Below are positions 10,928 through 22,415 of a stretch of DNA of 64,000 nt, piece by piece. Within the stretch, counting starts at the first letter, position 1. Every line of letters starts with the position of its first letter. The notes below the pieces were generated by a model. The model saw nothing but the letters and a program-made list of their open reading frames with translations, searched no databases and had not been told where the DNA came from. The position numbers were made by a program, and so were the translations under genes. Source of the DNA: Euptelea pleiosperma (lineage: Eukaryota; Streptophyta; Magnoliopsida; Ranunculales; Eupteleaceae); assembly GCA_035048495.1 (NCBI GenBank), contig CM068552.1, positions 29,638,154 through 29,702,153 on the forward strand, written 5' to 3'.

Positions 10928-11318
10928 GATCATATTGATAGAATTCAATATTTGAACATTGAATATTTTGTGATTGGTGGATGAGTGAAGACTCATCTAA
11001 CTGGGTTGAGGATTGTAGATCCATGAGAAAAGAATTTCTCTAAATTGTCTACTGGCTAGGCTGACTCTCTAGGTGAGCAAGAAGTGATTCTTGTTAGATT
11101 AAAACTAAGAATTCAAGTGTTTCTATGATCAAATATATTTTTGATAGAATTCAAATATTTGAACATTGAATATTTTGTGATTGATGGATGAGTGAGGACT
11201 CATCTAACTGGGTTGAGGATTGTAGATCCATGAGAAAAGAATTTCTCTAAATCATCTACTGGCCTAGGCTGACTCTCTAGGTGAGCAAGAAGTGATTCTT
11301 GTTAGATTAAAACTAAGT
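10928..11318 (+). repeat. Tandem duplication inside T LTR
   Basis: About 180 bp starting near GATAGAATTC (10937) is repeated at 11153, a period of 216 bp that includes a short spacer. Both units carry TGAACATTGAATATTTTGTG, a GGATGAGTGA stretch and GCTGACTCTCTAGGTGAGC. The second unit ends at the AAAACTAAG near 11318. Confidence 0.8.
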
Positions 11319-11572
11319 GATATCTTAGTTAGTAAATTATTTATTTCAATTGGATATGTTGTAATGTCTGAGTCTCGTGTGATTGAGAATGTTTGCATAC
11401 TGTATCTCAGATTTTTTCATATCTATATTCTGTGGATGATTCATATTTTAATTGTTTGATCCTTTTCCGCATTGTTTGATCAATAATTTTTTAATCCATA
11501 TAAAATTCGTAGAGGAATTAAAAATTGTCCTATTCACCCCCTCTAGGACTTGGTAATTAAAAGTGAATTTCA

Positions 11573-12787
11573 ATCCCCTCTCCACTCATTGAGTTCGAAC
11601 CTCTACTAACTATGGTTAGAGAACCCCTCCTTCCACTGCCTCCTGAGATTCCAACTACTTCCATCATATCTGTGTCTTTTGCAATGGAATCCTTTAATCC
11701 CCCTGCTCCGAAATTAGAGATCAAGCCTCTTCCTACTGACTTCACCTATGCCTATCTTGGCCCCAAGGAAACATACCCTATCATCATTGGTTCTGCTCTA
11801 TCAGGAATTGAAAGAAACAACTTCTCATATTGCTCAAAAACCACAAATCTGCGATAGCGTGGACAATTGAAGATATTCGTGGCATAGACCCCTCTGTGTG
11901 CCAACATCACATGTACCTCGCAGATGAAACTAAAACATCTTGAGAACACCAAAGGAGGTTGAACTTAAAGGAAGTTGTCTCGGATAGCAAATGGGTGAGT
12001 CCGATTCATGTCGTCCCCAAAAAGGCAGGATTCATTGTGGTACCATTTTCCTTTACCCTTCATTGATCAAATGTTAGAGAGACTAGCAAATCACTCCTAT
12101 TACTACTTTCTAGATGGTTACTCAGGGTACAATCAGATACTCATCGCACCTGAGGACTACAAAAAGACAACCATCACTTTTTCCTTTGGCACTTTTGCCT
12201 ACAAATGCATGCCCTTTGACCTCTGCAATGCACCCGTGACTTTTCGATGGTTTATCATGAGCTTATTCTCTGATGTGGTAGAGAAATTCTTTGAAGTCTT
12301 CATGGATGACTTCTTTGTCTTTGGCTTATCTTTTGATGATTGTCTTAATCATCTAGGACTCGCACTTCAAAGGTGTCAAGGCAAACGACTTGTCCTCAAT
12401 TGGGAAAAATGTCACTTCATGGTGAAGAAGGGCATAGTTTTAGGCCATGTCATCTCTCATCAGGGCATCATGGTCGACAAAGCCAAAATAGATATCATCT
12501 CAACTTTGCCCATTCTAAAGTCCGTGCGTGACATCCGATCATTTCTGGGACACGGAGGCTTCTACAGGAGATTCATCAAAGATTTCTTTAAAATCGCTCG
12601 TCCCCTGTGCAGCCTTTTGGCTACAGATAGCCCTTTTGACTTCAATGTCGACTGCGTCACTACACTTGAGTGCTTAAAATATGAACTCACTTTGGCACCA
12701 ATCATCCATCCTCTAGACCGGAGTCTCGCTTTCGAGGTGATATGTGATGCGTCTGACTATGCGTTAGTAGCAGTGTTAGGGTAGAGA
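11573..12787 (+). pseudogene. Linker and reverse transcriptase of A2 (broken)
   Basis: The linker (TYAYLGPKETYP at about 11743-11778) is followed by a frameshifted N-terminus that has lost about 70 codons relative to A1 between SPIHVV and the PLPFIDQ segment. The longest open stretch, 12008-12784, covers the palm and thumb: MLERLANHSYYYFLDGYSG, the catalytic FMDDF (about 12299-12313), NWEKCHFMVKKGIVLGH and SFLGHGGFYRRFIKDF. It runs into RNase H and stops at a TAG where A1 has a Gln codon (about 12782). MPFDLCNAP replaces the usual MPFGLCNAP. This is the longest surviving pol frame in the window, but it is not a complete gene. Confidence 0.85.
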
Positions 12788-13117
12788 ATTGACAAGAGAT
12801 CAAATGTGATTTATTATGCGAGCAAAACTCTTAACTCTACCCAAATGAATTATTCCACTACTGAGAAAGAACTTCTGGCAGTTGTCTTTGCCCTCGATAA
12901 GTTTCACCCTCACCTCCTGGCAATTAAGGTCATAGTGTATACTGATCATGCGACTCTCCACTATCTCATGTCAAAAAAGAAAACCAAGCCTAAATTAATC
13001 AGATGGATATTACTACTACAGGAATTCAACCTAGAGATCAAGGATAAAAAAAGAACTGAGAATGTCGTGGCTGATCACTTGTCTATATTGACTCTAGAAT
13101 CATCGTTTGACACTTAG
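12730..13117 (+). pseudogene. RNase H domain of A2 (broken by one stop)
   Basis: It begins EVICDASDYALVAVLG, keeping the first catalytic Asp that A1 has lost, then the TAG at about 12782. 12806-13117 continues in the same frame: [34 protein letters not shown] and VVADHL, so the later catalytic Asp residues are kept too. The single nonsense codon and the flanking damage make it inactive. The 3' neighbour is the integrase remnant. Confidence 0.8.
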
Positions 13118-14038
13118 CCCATTCAAGAGACCTTTCCAGATGAACAACTGTTCATGATCTCCGTCAATCCATGGTATGCTGACATTGTCAACTACCTCGT
13201 TAGAGAAGAAATATCCTCTCATTGGTCCAAACAGGACAAGAACCAATTCTTGGCAAGAGTTAAGCATTACTCTTGGGACGATCTGTATTTGTATAAATAC
13301 TATCCTGACTAGATCATTCGACTATGTGTCCCTGAGTCTAACAGCTCAATATCTTATCCTCCTATCATGACCAACCTTGTGGTGGTCATTTCAGCACCAA
13401 GAAGACTGTAGAGAAAGTTTTGCAATGCGGATTCTACTAGCCCACCCTATTTAGAGATGCTCATATTTTTAATAAAACCTATCAAAATTGCCAACATCTT
13501 GGGCGCATCTCTTAGAAGAACATGATGCCCCTAAACCCTATCTAGGTGGATGAAATCTTTGACATTTGGGGCATCGACTTTATAGAACCCTTTTCAATCT
13601 CCTATGGTTTCGAGTACATTCTCCTTACCGTAGACTGTCTCTAAATGGATAGAAGCAATTCCCACCAAGACTAATGACCATAAAGTAGTGATAAAATTTC
13701 TGAAGTAGTACATCTTCACTAGATTCGGAGCCACCAAAGCCACCATCAACGATGGAGGCACCCATTTCTACAATAGGATTTTTAAGAAATTAATGAAGTA
13801 TGGGGTGACTCATAAGGTTGCCCCAGCTTACGATCAATATAGTGGTCAAGTAGAGGTCTCTAATTGTCAAATCAAGCAAATCTTGGAGAAGACAGTCAAT
13901 ACTACACGTAAAGACTGGTCAACTCATCTCACTGATGCTCTTTGGGCATACAGAACTGCTTACAAGACTCCACTTAATATGTCTCCCTATTGGTTGGTCT
14001 TTAGGAAACCTTGTCATCTCTCTGTTGAGATTGAACAT
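13118..14038 (+). pseudogene. Integrase of A2, 5' part (split by solo LTR)
   Basis: The zinc-binding region is readable in pieces at about 13365-13500 ([14 protein letters not shown], then CQHLG). The core keeps WGIDFIEPF (about 13571-13597) and, after frame shifts, [17 protein letters not shown] (about 13837-13890) with the catalytic Glu; the middle Asp region is damaged. The stretch 13793-14041 ends at VEIEH, where the family A solo LTR inserted; the gene resumes at 38450 after a perfect AACAT duplication. Confidence 0.78.
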
Positions 14039-14837
14039 TGATATTCGCTCAAAAGTGCTTATTTTAATCTATTATCATTTTAGCGGTGTCACATTCTCCT
14101 ACATAAAACTTATATTTTTGTCAATTTTCCATGTAAGAGTTTCTTCCATTATGTAGAACACATTCTTTAGACGAAAATTAACTATTTACATGAAATATAC
14201 GTATTTCCGATAGTCCAGTATCAAGCCATTTTAGTTGAATCTCATTACGCGCTTTTTCTCTAGTATGAAATCCGATTGGATGAATTTCAAAAATGGTGGT
14301 CCCACAAACAACCACAGAAGCTTAATATCAGTACTTAAAGAGCTAGTAGGCTAGGACAAGAAGATAGAAGTCAAGTACATGCCAAGTGATATTCACTCAA
14401 AAGTGCTTATTTTAAGCAATTATTCTTTTAGCATTGTCACACTCTCCTACATAAAACTACCTTTTTTATCAACTTTTCTACATAAGAGTTTCTCTCAATG
14501 CCTAGAACATACTTTTCTGCACAAAATGGTATATTCACATGTACTCATACGCGTTTATCTGACCTACATGCAAAGCAATTTTGTAGAATTCTCATTACGC
14601 AATTTTTCTATCACAGGAGCACTAATCGAACAATTCTAATGAAATGTATGCCCACAATCAACCACTAGATCCTATGATCAAAGCTCAAGAGCCAATGGGC
14701 CAGGATAAGAAGTTACAGGTCAAATGATAGGAGAACCAGAGAGTCGAAAAAGCTAGAGAGAAGATCAAGATAGAAGGAGAAACAAGCCCTCAAAGAAGAG
14801 ACTAAGGAGATTAAAGCTTCTCAACTAATACAAGATG

Positions 14838-14905
14838 AGGACTTGTTCAGTTGATAAAGCATGCAGGAGACCAAGTCAAAGATCAGGGTTCAAAATCCTC
14901 TGCTA
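14838..14905 (+). other. tRNA-like A-box/B-box module in LTR-c (copy 2)
   Basis: GTTCAGTTGATAAAGC starts at 14845 and GGTTCAAAATC at 14887, 42 nt apart. The last B-box base is damaged. Confidence 0.6.
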
Positions 14906-15590
14906 ACATTTTCTCTTTATTTTTTTTAATAATTTCTCTCTCCTCTCTCTACACTCTCAAATCTCAATCGTCCGATCCTCTCTCCTTTCGAGACCACTAT
15001 CCTATGGCCTACCTTGGCCGATCATCACCGTTTGATCGTCAGTTCAATCATCCACCATCCGATCATCCATCTCACCATCTTAGAATTCAGTGGCCATCAT
15101 CATTCCATGTCTAATCATACGGGCCATGGACAAGCTAAAGATATGGGCCCAATATCATTGACCCACGGCCTCGCTCAAATTCTTCAAAAAGGCATGGCCA
15201 ATGCCACATGGCGGATGAGGACATTTTTCGAAAATTAAATAAGATACTTTCAAAAGAGGATGGGAATTATTTCAAAGGAGGGGACTTTCCATTAATGTTT
15301 ATTTTGTTTTAAAAATGGGAAAACTTTTGGAAATAAAAGATTTATGGTTGTTCAAATATTATATTGCAAGTATTTTTGGACAGTAAGTAGTGTTTGAAAA
15401 CCAAAAAGGTAGTATTAGTTTTTGGAAAGGGCTTTTCAATTTTGAAAGTGTATAGAAGGAAAGAAGTCAAAAGCTTCTTCGATTGAAAAGAAAGATTTTT
15501 TGGCTAGTTTTTAAGAGGGAAATGTTTCTATTTACAAAAAGGAGGGGACTTCCCTCACATTTTAAAGAAAGTAAGAGAGAAACATCTCTC

Positions 15591-15600
15591 ATATAAAAGG
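15591..15600 (+). promoter_or_regulatory. TATA box of LTR-c
   Basis: ATATAAAAGG is followed by GGGTCGAAC and a C/T-rich leader. Equivalent boxes lie at 21287 (LTR-d), 42416 (LTR-h), 56508 and 60254 (A6). Confidence 0.65.
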
Positions 15601-16828
15601 GGTCGAACACTAAAATATAGAAACTCTCTCTTCTCTCCAAAAACCCAACTTGCGCATCTCTTCCCTCACTTGGCCTCTCTCTCAGCCGCCATCATCCCTC
15701 TTTTCTCCCTCACCGCTGAACCCAAAATAAAAGTAGAAAAGAAAGGTAGAAGGAAGAAGAAGAAAGGGGAGGATTCGTTGAAGACGCACCTCCCTTCTCC
15801 ATCACCTTGCCGTCCTCCACCACCTCTTGGACTGGTGTTGCAACCTGCAACACCAGCATCTCTCCTTCACCACCAACAGCAGCACCATCACGACCCTCTC
15901 TCATGGTTTTCTCTTCTCCTTCATGGCCTGGATGTCCAACGCTCCTCAACAGTCCAAAGTTGCAGGTCTGCTAGCATCTCCACCTGCAAGAGAATGGCCG
16001 ACAAAACCTTCCACCATACCGCCTAGCTCCTTCCCAAGAGCCACCAACCTACAAGTCCGTCTTGCACCTAACCAACTTCAGACCACCGACGTTCATACTA
16101 GACTACAACAATGGGTGGGGCGCTTCCCTTGAGCATCCCGACCATGCCTCCCCTTGCTGGGTTCATCTTCATCACACCGTCCATCAACAACTTCGCTTAC
16201 GCAACCCGTTAGCCACCCATGCGCACCATCCACTCCATTCAGGCCGATCCTCTCTAAGGTAAGACCAAGGCGAACCTCTCTCTAAATCTCTCTCTACTTT
16301 TCTCTCTCTAGTTTCTCTCTCTCTCCTTACTTTCTCTCACTAAAAACTCTCTTGCTCTCTAGGTTTTTCTCATTTTTTTATTATTGCTTTCTCTATTAGT
16401 TTTCTTTTTATTTTTGTTGTTAACCTTTGGTATTTGTTTGTAAGGACTTTGAGAATTCAATAAATTTAGTTTGGTTATTGTGATTTGAAGTTTTCCTTTA
16501 TTTTAGTGCATTAAGTCCATAATGATCTCAAGTTGATAAATCATATTTTCAAACAAAAAAAAAGAATCAGTTATTTCATGTTCCCGAGTGTAGATCTACA
16601 TTCGACACAAATCCCTATGCTAGAATCTCTACAATTTTATAGGATTAAGTGAATCGAAAAAAGATAAATTTTGTTGATTCTAGGGTTTCCGATCCGACGA
16701 CATGAAAAAACCCTAGTTTCTCCAAGCCAGAGGATCGCAAAGTCGGATCAAGAACCAAGAAGAGCGGACGGGCCGAAGACTAAGAAAAGGACCAACATGT
16801 TTAAAGCCACACCAAATGACATGAAATG

Positions 16829-17575
16829 TTAGGAATCTGTAGTCAGTTATAGGTCAGGCATTTACAGGCTTTAAGTTAAGTCAAATTTAGGACCTCGACG
16901 TCCAAATCGGGCAAACGAGGTCCGAATCTCTCAAAACCTGTTACAACACTTCTATTGTGTTGAAACAAATATGCTGAAAGAGACGGGATAAAAAATAAAT
17001 GTCCAGTTAGGAATCTGTAGTCAGTTATAGGTTTAAGCATTTACAAGTTTTAAGTTAAGTCAAATTTAGGACTCTGACGCCCAAATCGGGCAAACGAGGT
17101 CCGAATCTCCCGAAACTTATTACAACACTTCTATTGTGTTGAAACAAATATGCTAGAAGAGACGGGGTAAAAAACAGATGTCCGATTAGGAATCTATAGT
17201 CCGTTATAGGTTTAAGCATTTACAAGTTTGAAGTTAAGTCAAATTTAAGACTCTAACGCCCAAATCGGGCAAACGAGGTCCGAATCTCCCAAAACTTGTT
17301 ACAACACTTCTATTGTGTTGAAACAAATATGCTGGAAGAAACGGGATAAAAAATAGATGTCTGGTTAGGAATCTATAGTCAGTTATAGGTTTAAGCATTT
17401 ACAAGTTTTAAGTTAAGTCAAATTTAGGACTCTGAAGCCCAAATCGGGCAAACGATGTCCGAATCTCCCAAAACTTGTTACAACACTTCTATTATGTTGA
17501 AACAAATATGTTGGAAGAGACGGGGTAAAAAACAGATGTCCAGTTAGGAATCTGTAACCAGTTAGACATTTCAAG
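16829..17575 (+). repeat. 179-bp tandem repeat, four copies plus a partial fifth
   Basis: The phrase TTAGGAATCT recurs at 16829, 17007, 17186, 17365 and 17544, periods 178-179 bp. Each unit holds CCAAATCGGGCAAACGAGGT, CTTCTATTGTGTTGAAACAA and GACGGGGTAAAA. Copies differ by only a few bases. Stops occur in the frames I checked. Confidence 0.9.
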
Positions 17576-17899
17576 GTTTTTAAATTTAAATTTAATTTTT
17601 CATTTTGTTTACATTGAATCTTAACATTTTATATATTAATTATTTTACTTTTATTTGTTTTGCAGGGCCTAGATGCTGATTGATCGTGTCTTCTACTCTG
17701 CTAGATTGATTTTTGAAACTTTTATAACATTGTTAAATTTGAAACAGTCAATATTGTAGAAATTTAATTATTTAAGATATTTTATATTTTCTTTACACTT
17801 TGCTTTGATAAAATGGACATGGAATAGGGAAATGTGGTATTATATACATTACAAGTATAGGTACAAGAAATTATGCAAAAAAATTCAAAACCAAATTTT

Positions 17900-18516
17900 A
17901 TACTACTAAACTTTATAGCGATGGCCACTGGCCGTCACTATAACTTGTATTTACCGACGGCCAAAACACTATTCGTCGTTATACATGCATTATAGCGAGG
18001 GCCAGACACTCCTACTGTCGCTATATACTGATTATAGCGACGGTCAGAAACACATACCATCGCTATATAGGTCTTACAGTGACGGTCAGTGGCTGTCGCT
18101 ATAACTTTGTTACTAATTAAAAGAAATTGAGATCTACCGACGGGTAGCCGTCGCTAAATATTATTAATAGCGACGGCCAGTAAATATTTTGTCGCTGTAT
18201 ATGCCTTACAGCGACAGATTTGACCGTCGGTAAAACTACTTGTGAATAAAAAAATATATTTATATATACCGACGGTTTAGGCCGTCGGTATAAACCAATT
18301 ATACCGATGGTCCTGACCATCGGTATATTAATTTTCCATCCTTCCAACGGAGGGTTTTTTGCGAGGGCCATTTTTTGAGGTGACCGTCGGTAATACGTTT
18401 TACCGACGAAATTTATAGCGACGGTCGATTTGGCCGTCGGTATACCATTTAGTGACAAATTTTAACCCTATATCGAGGGTCTCCAACCGTCGCTGAAAGT
18501 CTTTTTTCCTGTAGTG
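17900..18516. repeat. CACTA subterminal array of CGACGG inverted motifs
   Basis: Roughly twenty copies of TAGCGACGG, TACCGACGG or their complements alternate in inverted orientation, many as hairpin pairs such as TACCGACGGTTTAGGCCGTCGGTA near 18260 (arms TACCGACGG and CCGTCGGTA). Such arrays bind the transposase accessory protein in En/Spm-type elements; the binding here is inferred. Confidence 0.75.
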
Positions 18517-20032
18517 AACGATGGCTTGATCTACTGGTGAAGCTCAAGTGAAGAACATATTGAACACTATGGTTCAAGACCCTCCGCTAGCTCTTCTCAC
18601 TCCTAACTCTCTCTTTTCTCTCTCCTTTCTCTTTCATCTCTCTAAACCTTAACATCTCACCATCAGATCTTCAGATCAATCATCCTAACCCTCCGATCTC
18701 CATCAACTAACCTCTAATCTCCTTTCCTTTAGTTCTATCCCATTTCTCATAGCTTTTTCACCATTAGATCTTCCATCGGACTGTTGGATCTCTCTAGATC
18801 TGATGGTTTGCCAATCCTAGGCCCAACCAGCATCATCTCACGATCAGCACATGATTCTCCTACCCATCATTCCCCCACATAATCCTAAGGCCCACTTATC
18901 CCACTTAATCCTGTAACCCTGCCTGGTTCGCTCACTTGAATGCCCATTTTCTCAGAAACAAATGAAGGTTATGCAATCACTTGCAAACATGGCAAGTGAG
19001 TGCATTGCATCCACTTGCTCAAAAGCCAGGCAATCACTTGCAACCATGGCAAGTGAGTGCATTGCATCCATTTGCTCAAAAGCCAGGCAATCACTTGCAA
19101 CCATGGCAAGTAAATGCATTGCATCATAACCATTCTTTCCAAACATTACCATGGCCGATCATTACCATCTATCTTAACCGCCTGATCGAATATCCGATTG
19201 TCATAATCACCTCTCATTTTTAACCCATCCTACCCCAACCCTTCATTCGAGTCTAATGGCCACATCACCATCTCCTAGATTCACCTAAAACCTCTTCCCC
19301 GCTACTTCACGCCCAACATCCAATAAAACCCCTAAATCGAACCCAACATCCCATCATCCTACCACATATCCACTAGCCCACTACCGTCTCACAAGTCCAC
19401 TTGCTAGCCCATGGCCTACTCGGTACTAGCCCACTATCCTATTTGCCGACATGTGGCATTTTCCTAGGCCCAATACTCTATGGCCTATGACCTACCTATT
19501 AACAACCCAAGGCATATCCAATTGTAGGACCCATGGCCCAATCAAAACAAGTGGCCCACGGCCCATCATTAGGAGAATCCCACGAATATTGCTCCTCATG
19601 TGGACTCCACATCACTTGTTGCATCGATGGTTTCCTAGTTGAAACCGTCTCCGTAATCCCCTCTCTTTCTCCCTTATCTCTCTCCCAAGATTCCCTCTCA
19701 CTTATCCTCTCATCACTCATTCCTATCCTAAGAGAGAAACGTATAAAGAGAGAGAGGGAACTCAGAAAACTCGTTTCCCTCCCCCCTCATACTCCTAACC
19801 TCTTCTTCTTCTTCCCTCTCTTCTCTCTTCTTGTAGGTCTATCATCAACACCCACCTTTTTCTACGTTGCTGGTGTCTCAAAGCTTCATTGGAGTGTGCC
19901 TCTAGCCACCACGTCCAACAAGTTGCACATCTTTGTAGCGACCTCTTCTCTTCAAGCAGCAACTTCATCAAGCTTGAAGATCGAGATCTCCAGGCCATAA
20001 CCCAGCCACGGTATGGTCATTGTTGAGGACGT
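18517..20032 (+). repeat. LTR-b middle segment
   Basis: LTR-b resumes with AACGATGGCTTGATCTACTGG, which aligns with LTR-e near 26866. It holds a decayed tRNA-like module (B-box GGTTCAAGACC at 18571-18581), a 57-bp tandem repeat (18974-19132) and a C/T-rich leader. The open frame at 19533-20000 is a low-complexity shadow. It ends at the A4 insertion point, after GACGT (20028-20032). Confidence 0.7.
18974..19132 (+). repeat. 57-bp minisatellite, about 2.8 copies
   Basis: CAATCACTTGCA starts at 18974, 19031 and 19088. Each unit continues with CATGGCAAGT and GTGCATTGCATC, and the first two end in TTGCTCAAAAGCCAGG. Not seen in other LTR copies. Confidence 0.9.
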
Positions 20033-20477
20033 TGATATCCGCTCAAAAGTGCTTATTTTAAGCAATTATCCTTCTAGCGTTATCACACTCTCCTACGTAA
20101 AACTGTCATTTTTATTAACTTTTCTACGTAAGAGTTTCTCTCATTGTGTAGAACTTTTGTACAAAATGCTATATTCTCATACATTCATACACATTTATTT
20201 GACCCACATGCGAAGCCGTTTTGTAGAAATCTCATTACAAGACTTTTTCTATCGTAGGAGCACTAATCGGATAATTTTGATAGAATGTGGGCCCACAATC
20301 AACCTCCAGAACATATGATCAAAGCTCGAAAGCTAGTGGGCTAAGAGAAGAAATTACAGGCCAAATGATGGGAGAACCAAAGAGACGAAAGAGTCAAGAG
20401 ACGACCAATAAAGAAGAAGAGACAAGCCCTCAAAGGAGAGACTAAGGAGATTAAAGCTCGTCAACTAACACAAGATG

Positions 20478-20553
20478 AAGACTTGCTCAGTTGGTAAAGC
20501 ATGCAGAAGACCAAGTCAAAGACCAAGGTTCAAGACCCTCTGTTAGCATTTTT
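20478..20553 (+). other. tRNA-like module with Pol III-type T run (LTR-d, copy 3)
   Basis: GCTCAGTTGGTAAAGC starts at 20485: D-arm form, A-box match. GGTTCAAGACC lies at 20527-20537, exactly 42 nt downstream, as in a tRNA gene. TTTTT follows at 20549-20553, a possible Pol III terminator. Confidence 0.68.
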
Positions 20554-21286
20554 CTCTTTATTTTGTAATATTTTCTCTCTCTTCTATGTAGATCCTCATT
20601 CTCTCTCTGCTCATAATCCAAATCATCTGATCTTCTCTCCCTCCTCAGTCACTTAATCCTACGGCCTACCTTGACCAATCTCCATCGCCTGATCATCACC
20701 ATCCATCTCTACCGTACGATCGCTCAGTCAGTCCCCCGATCATCTATCTCACCATCTCGTAAATCCAATGGCACTCATCACTTCATGTTCAATCCCATGG
20801 GCCTAAGCCATCATGGAATGTGGGCCCATTACCCACGGCCCAGCCATTCAGTGGGACCCACATGCCTAGCATGGATAGGAAACGGTTTTTAAAGAAGAAG
20901 AAGGATATGAGAGTAAATTTTGGGAAAGATTTAAGAAACAAAGATTTTTTAAAAGACAAATATTTCTTCAAAAAGGAATTTTTTGTTGTCAAAAAATGAG
21001 GGAGATTTTATCCTAGAAGAAAACTAGGTGTTGGGCATTTAAGAGATGATATTTTATAAAAATATTTCTAAAAATAAGTTTTCATGATTATATTATTTAA
21101 AAGAACGAAATATTTTGGAATGAAAGTTTCTAAAAGATGGGGGTAGCTAGTGTTGGATTTTTGGAGAATCTTTGTGATAGAAGGAAATACTTTGGGCGTT
21201 TTTAAAATCTCCATGAGGGCCCAACGAATTGAAGCGAGGTTGTTGCCAAGGAGGAGCACGTCCCTCCTATTAGAACCAAACCCTAA

Positions 21287-21300
21287 TATATATAAAAGGG
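21287..21300 (+). promoter_or_regulatory. TATA box of LTR-d
   Basis: TATATATAAAAGGG precedes a long C/T-rich leader. LTR-f has a one-base-degraded version at 33641-33655. Confidence 0.65.
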
Positions 21301-22415
21301 AACGGTTTTCTCAAAAGGCTATTTCACTTTTCCCTCTCTCATTACCGCCCCCACTTCTGCCCATTCCTCTTCCCCACGCCTCATTCATTCTCCCCATCTC
21401 TTTCACCCTAAACGAGCTGCTCCACATCTTAAACCTGTCATCCCCCCCCCCCATTGAGGATCGATCTGAACTCCCTTCTCATCCCAGCCACCATTAACAA
21501 AGAAAAGAAAAAGAAGAAGAGGGGAGGAAAAGAGAAAAGAGAGGAGATCCATCTCCTTCACCGCCAACACCCAACGCCTCCACCTGCACTAGCAGCAACA
21601 GCTCTCCCATTGCATTCAATAGTCCAAGCGATCCAATGCTTTCTCCCTTCTCCAAAAACTGAGCCGTCCTCACCACAAAAGAGGGGATTCACACAACCAA
21701 CAATTCTCCTTACCTGGGCGAACCAGCGAGAGAATCTCATTACCGCCCTCTCTCACTCTCCCCCTTGTCCTCTCGCTCATAAAAAGGACAGCAAGAAAAA
21801 AAGAAAAAAAAAAAAGGGAGAAGGGGAGAAAAGAAAGGGAAGAAGCCGTTGGACTTCTTTACATTGGACCGGTCTCCATCTCCACCTCCACCTCCATGAA
21901 AGGTCTGGAACTCATCCATGGCAGCTCCTTGCCCACCACGATCTCCTTGCTAGTTTTCTTCTCGAATCTACCATAGCCTGCAACCAAGCTTCATACGGTT
22001 TGCATATTGCAACCATCAAACAACCAACATGCTACCCATCAATAGCTCTTCTCTTAAGCCACGATCTCATCTCCATCACAGCACCATCATCCACCGTTCA
22101 CCACTACCCTGTCCACATTTTCATCCATCCATAGTTGATGCAATTGGCCAATCCCTATCCTAATGGTAAGTCCAAAAGTAAGGACCTCACTCTCCCTCTC
22201 TCTCTGTCTCTCTTCTCTCTCTCTCTACTTCTTCTTACAGGCTTTTTAGCTAGCTTTCACATGCTGGATTTCTATGCTTTCTAGTCTAGTTTTGATTTAG
22301 TTCAAACTATTACTTGTAAGGATTATTTTTGAATAAAGTGAAATTTGAGCTTTTATATTTTATGTCTTGATTTTGATATTTAGTTTACAATTCCCCAAAA
22401 TGAATGTTTTAAACT

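Larger units (their letters stand above)
9970..11572 (+). mobile_element. Solo LTR of copia-type family T, target duplication ATCCC
   Basis: 1603 bp between perfect ATCCC duplications (9965-9969 and 11573-11577) in the A2 protease-RT linker; A1 at 470-510 shows the uninterrupted site. The left end is TA rather than TG (likely decay), and the right end is GAATTTCA. The end block CACCCCCTCTAGGAC (about 11546-11560) resembles the copia-type end block of family S. Internal features are an array of GTCGACC motifs (10381-10554), a TATA box (TTATAAATAA, 10661-10670) and a tandem duplication (10928-11318). No internal coding sequence remains, so this is a solo LTR. Confidence 0.85.
14387..16721 (+). 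mobile_element. Solo LTR of family A (LTR-c), duplication CCAAG
   Basis: 2335 bp, starting TGATATTCACTC and ending CCCTAGTTTCT (last base changed from A), flanked by CCAAG at 14382-14386 and 16722-16726. It lies 348 bp inside LTR-b in the same orientation. It carries the tRNA-like module (14838-14905), a TATA box (15591-15600), a donor-like AAGGTAAGA (16257-16265), an AATAAA (16459-16464) and an acceptor-like TTTATAG (about 16636-16642). Open frames at 15670-16262 are low-complexity Pro/His/Ser stretches and are not shared with other copies. Confidence 0.9.
16829..18516. mobile_element. Truncated CACTA (En/Spm-like) DNA transposon
   Basis: The right end is a CACTA terminus: read on the minus strand from 18516 it starts CACTACAGGAAAAAAGACTT, and the plus strand ends CCTGTAGTG. 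17900-18516 is a subterminal region packed with inverted CGACGG/CCGTCG motifs. Upstream are an acceptor-like TTTTGCAG with a tiny last-exon-like stretch (about 17660-17685) and four 179-bp tandem repeats. The left end has no CACTA motif and no matching 3-bp duplication, so the left part, including the transposase, is missing. It sits in LTR-b, which resumes at 18517. Confidence 0.78.

Noticed and set aside
12008..12784. Longest ORF in the window (258 codons) as a functional gene
   Set aside because: It is the middle of the A2 RT/RNase H, without the RT N-terminus, and ends at a stop inside a conserved domain.
16829..17575. Centromeric satellite array
   Set aside because: Only four units, embedded in a CACTA end; no evidence for long arrays here.
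20485..20545. A true tRNA gene
   Set aside because: Only D-arm and T-arm features fit; acceptor and anticodon stems do not pair and no CCA-type end is evident.
21454..22134. 226-codon ORF as a gene
   Set aside because: Poly-Lys and His/Pro/Ser filler inside LTR-d; the near-identical LTR-f does not keep the frame.
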